Assembly (NCBI GenBank): GCA_027083485.1
Contig: JALWOO010000356.1
Location: forward strand, 1 to 5,901
Origin: Amylibacter sp.
GTDB lineage: Bacteria > Pseudomonadota > Alphaproteobacteria > Rhodobacterales > Rhodobacteraceae
DNA: 5,901 nt
Reading direction: 5' to 3'
Shown piece after piece: positions 5,529 to 5,901 of the stretch; the first letter of the stretch is position 1, and each line of letters starts with the position of its first letter. The notes beneath the pieces are model-generated. The model saw only the letters and a program-made list of their open reading frames with translations. It was not told the DNA's origin and did no database searches. The position numbers and the translations under genes are program-made.

Positions 5529-5901
5529 TTATCCGGGCAGGGTGATGCGGAACAATGGTCCCTGTTCGGTGTGGACATAGGCCAGACTGCCCTTGAGGTT
5601 GCGCATGATTTCGCGGCTGATCGGCAGGCCCAGACCGGCACTGCCGGAGGAAAAATCACTGCTGAGTTTGGAGAACTTTTCAAAGATCAGATCAATATCG
5701 CTTTCGCTGACGCCGCTGCCGTTGTCCTTTACGTCAATGCTGACCGTGTCGAAATTGCGTTTGCAGGAGATGGTAATTTCCGGCCTGTCCGCATCGCAAT
5801 ATTTGGCGGCATTGGACACAAGGTTGATGATTACCTGCGCCAGACGATCCGGATCGGTGAACAGCACGATATCCTCGGCGCGGCGGTTGCGGTGCAGGCG
5901 G
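5529..5901 (-). CDS. Sensor histidine kinase, C-terminal HATPase domain (5' partial)
   Basis: The last 123 codons of a histidine kinase; the reading frame enters the window at 5900. The GHKL ATPase domain shows an N box (QVIINLVSNAAKYC, residues 22-35 of the visible part), G1 box DNGSGV (59-64), F box IFEKFSKL (72-79) and G2 box GSAGLGLPIS (86-95), ending in FRITLP. It should bind ATP and phosphorylate the conserved histidine of its own dimerisation domain, which is outside the window. The protein ends right after the ATPase domain, so no receiver domain follows in the same chain. Sensor type, membrane topology and partner regulator cannot be seen. The upstream portion begins RLHRNRRAEDIVLFTDPDRL. 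The gene is co-oriented with gcrA, with a 136 bp gap holding the gcrA promoter, so a functional link to GcrA is not implied. Confidence 0.9.
   Translation of the reverse strand, partial: RLHRNRRAEDIVLFTDPDRLAQVIINLVSNAAKYCDADRPEITISCKRNFDTVSIDVKDNGSGVSESDIDLIFEKFSKLSSDFSSGSAGLGLPISREIMRNLKGSLAYVHTEQGPLFRITLPG

Noticed and set aside
4535..5545. A 336-codon plus-strand frame opposite gcrA and the DUF1178 gene.
   Set aside because: It overlaps two well-supported minus-strand genes, and its Gly/Arg/Phe-rich content mirrors the Ala/Lys/Pro linker of GcrA.
1..5901. Search for CRISPR arrays, tRNAs, insertion sequences, phage genes, defence systems or direct repeats.
   Set aside because: By eye no regularly spaced repeats, transposase or integrase motifs, or tRNA cloverleaf sequences were seen. 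The genes are all housekeeping or regulatory.

Overview
The window looks like a chromosomal housekeeping segment from an alphaproteobacterium, most likely Rhodobacterales (Roseobacter or Rhodobacter-like). The grounds are a GcrA cell-cycle regulator, a GAF-domain nitrogen-PTS Enzyme I next to a monofunctional aspartokinase, a Rhodobacter-type phosphatidylethanolamine N-methyltransferase, moderately high GC and marked scarcity of the CcrM site GANTC. This assignment is inference from gene content; no database was searched.

All six supported genes lie on the minus strand, so transcription runs from high to low coordinates. In that order: the C-terminal ATPase end of a sensor histidine kinase (5529-5901, 5' end outside the window); gcrA (4820-5392) behind a good sigma70-like promoter (5472-5499) and a leader with two adjacent inverted repeats, one overlapping a GANTC site; a DUF1178 small zinc-ribbon-like protein (4274-4720); lysC, aspartokinase (2941-4182); ptsP, Enzyme I-Ntr (618-2864); and pmtA (1-535, 3' end outside the window), which appears to start with TTG. 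Intergenic gaps are 76 to 136 bp, and no stretch over 300 bp lacks a gene.

Functionally, gcrA belongs to the CcrM/GcrA/CtrA cell-cycle circuit. lysC opens the aspartate-family amino-acid and diaminopimelate pathway. ptsP feeds phosphate from PEP into the nitrogen phosphotransfer chain. pmtA makes phosphatidylcholine from phosphatidylethanolamine. lysC and ptsP are neighbours in many alphaproteobacteria and could be co-transcribed here. The remaining genes may simply be co-oriented, and no strong intrinsic terminator was seen between any of them.

I saw no phage, IS element, CRISPR array, tRNA, rRNA or toxin-antitoxin signature, and no evidence of a novel multi-gene system. The parts most worth a second look are the gcrA control region, the non-ATG start of pmtA, and several small hairpins between genes.
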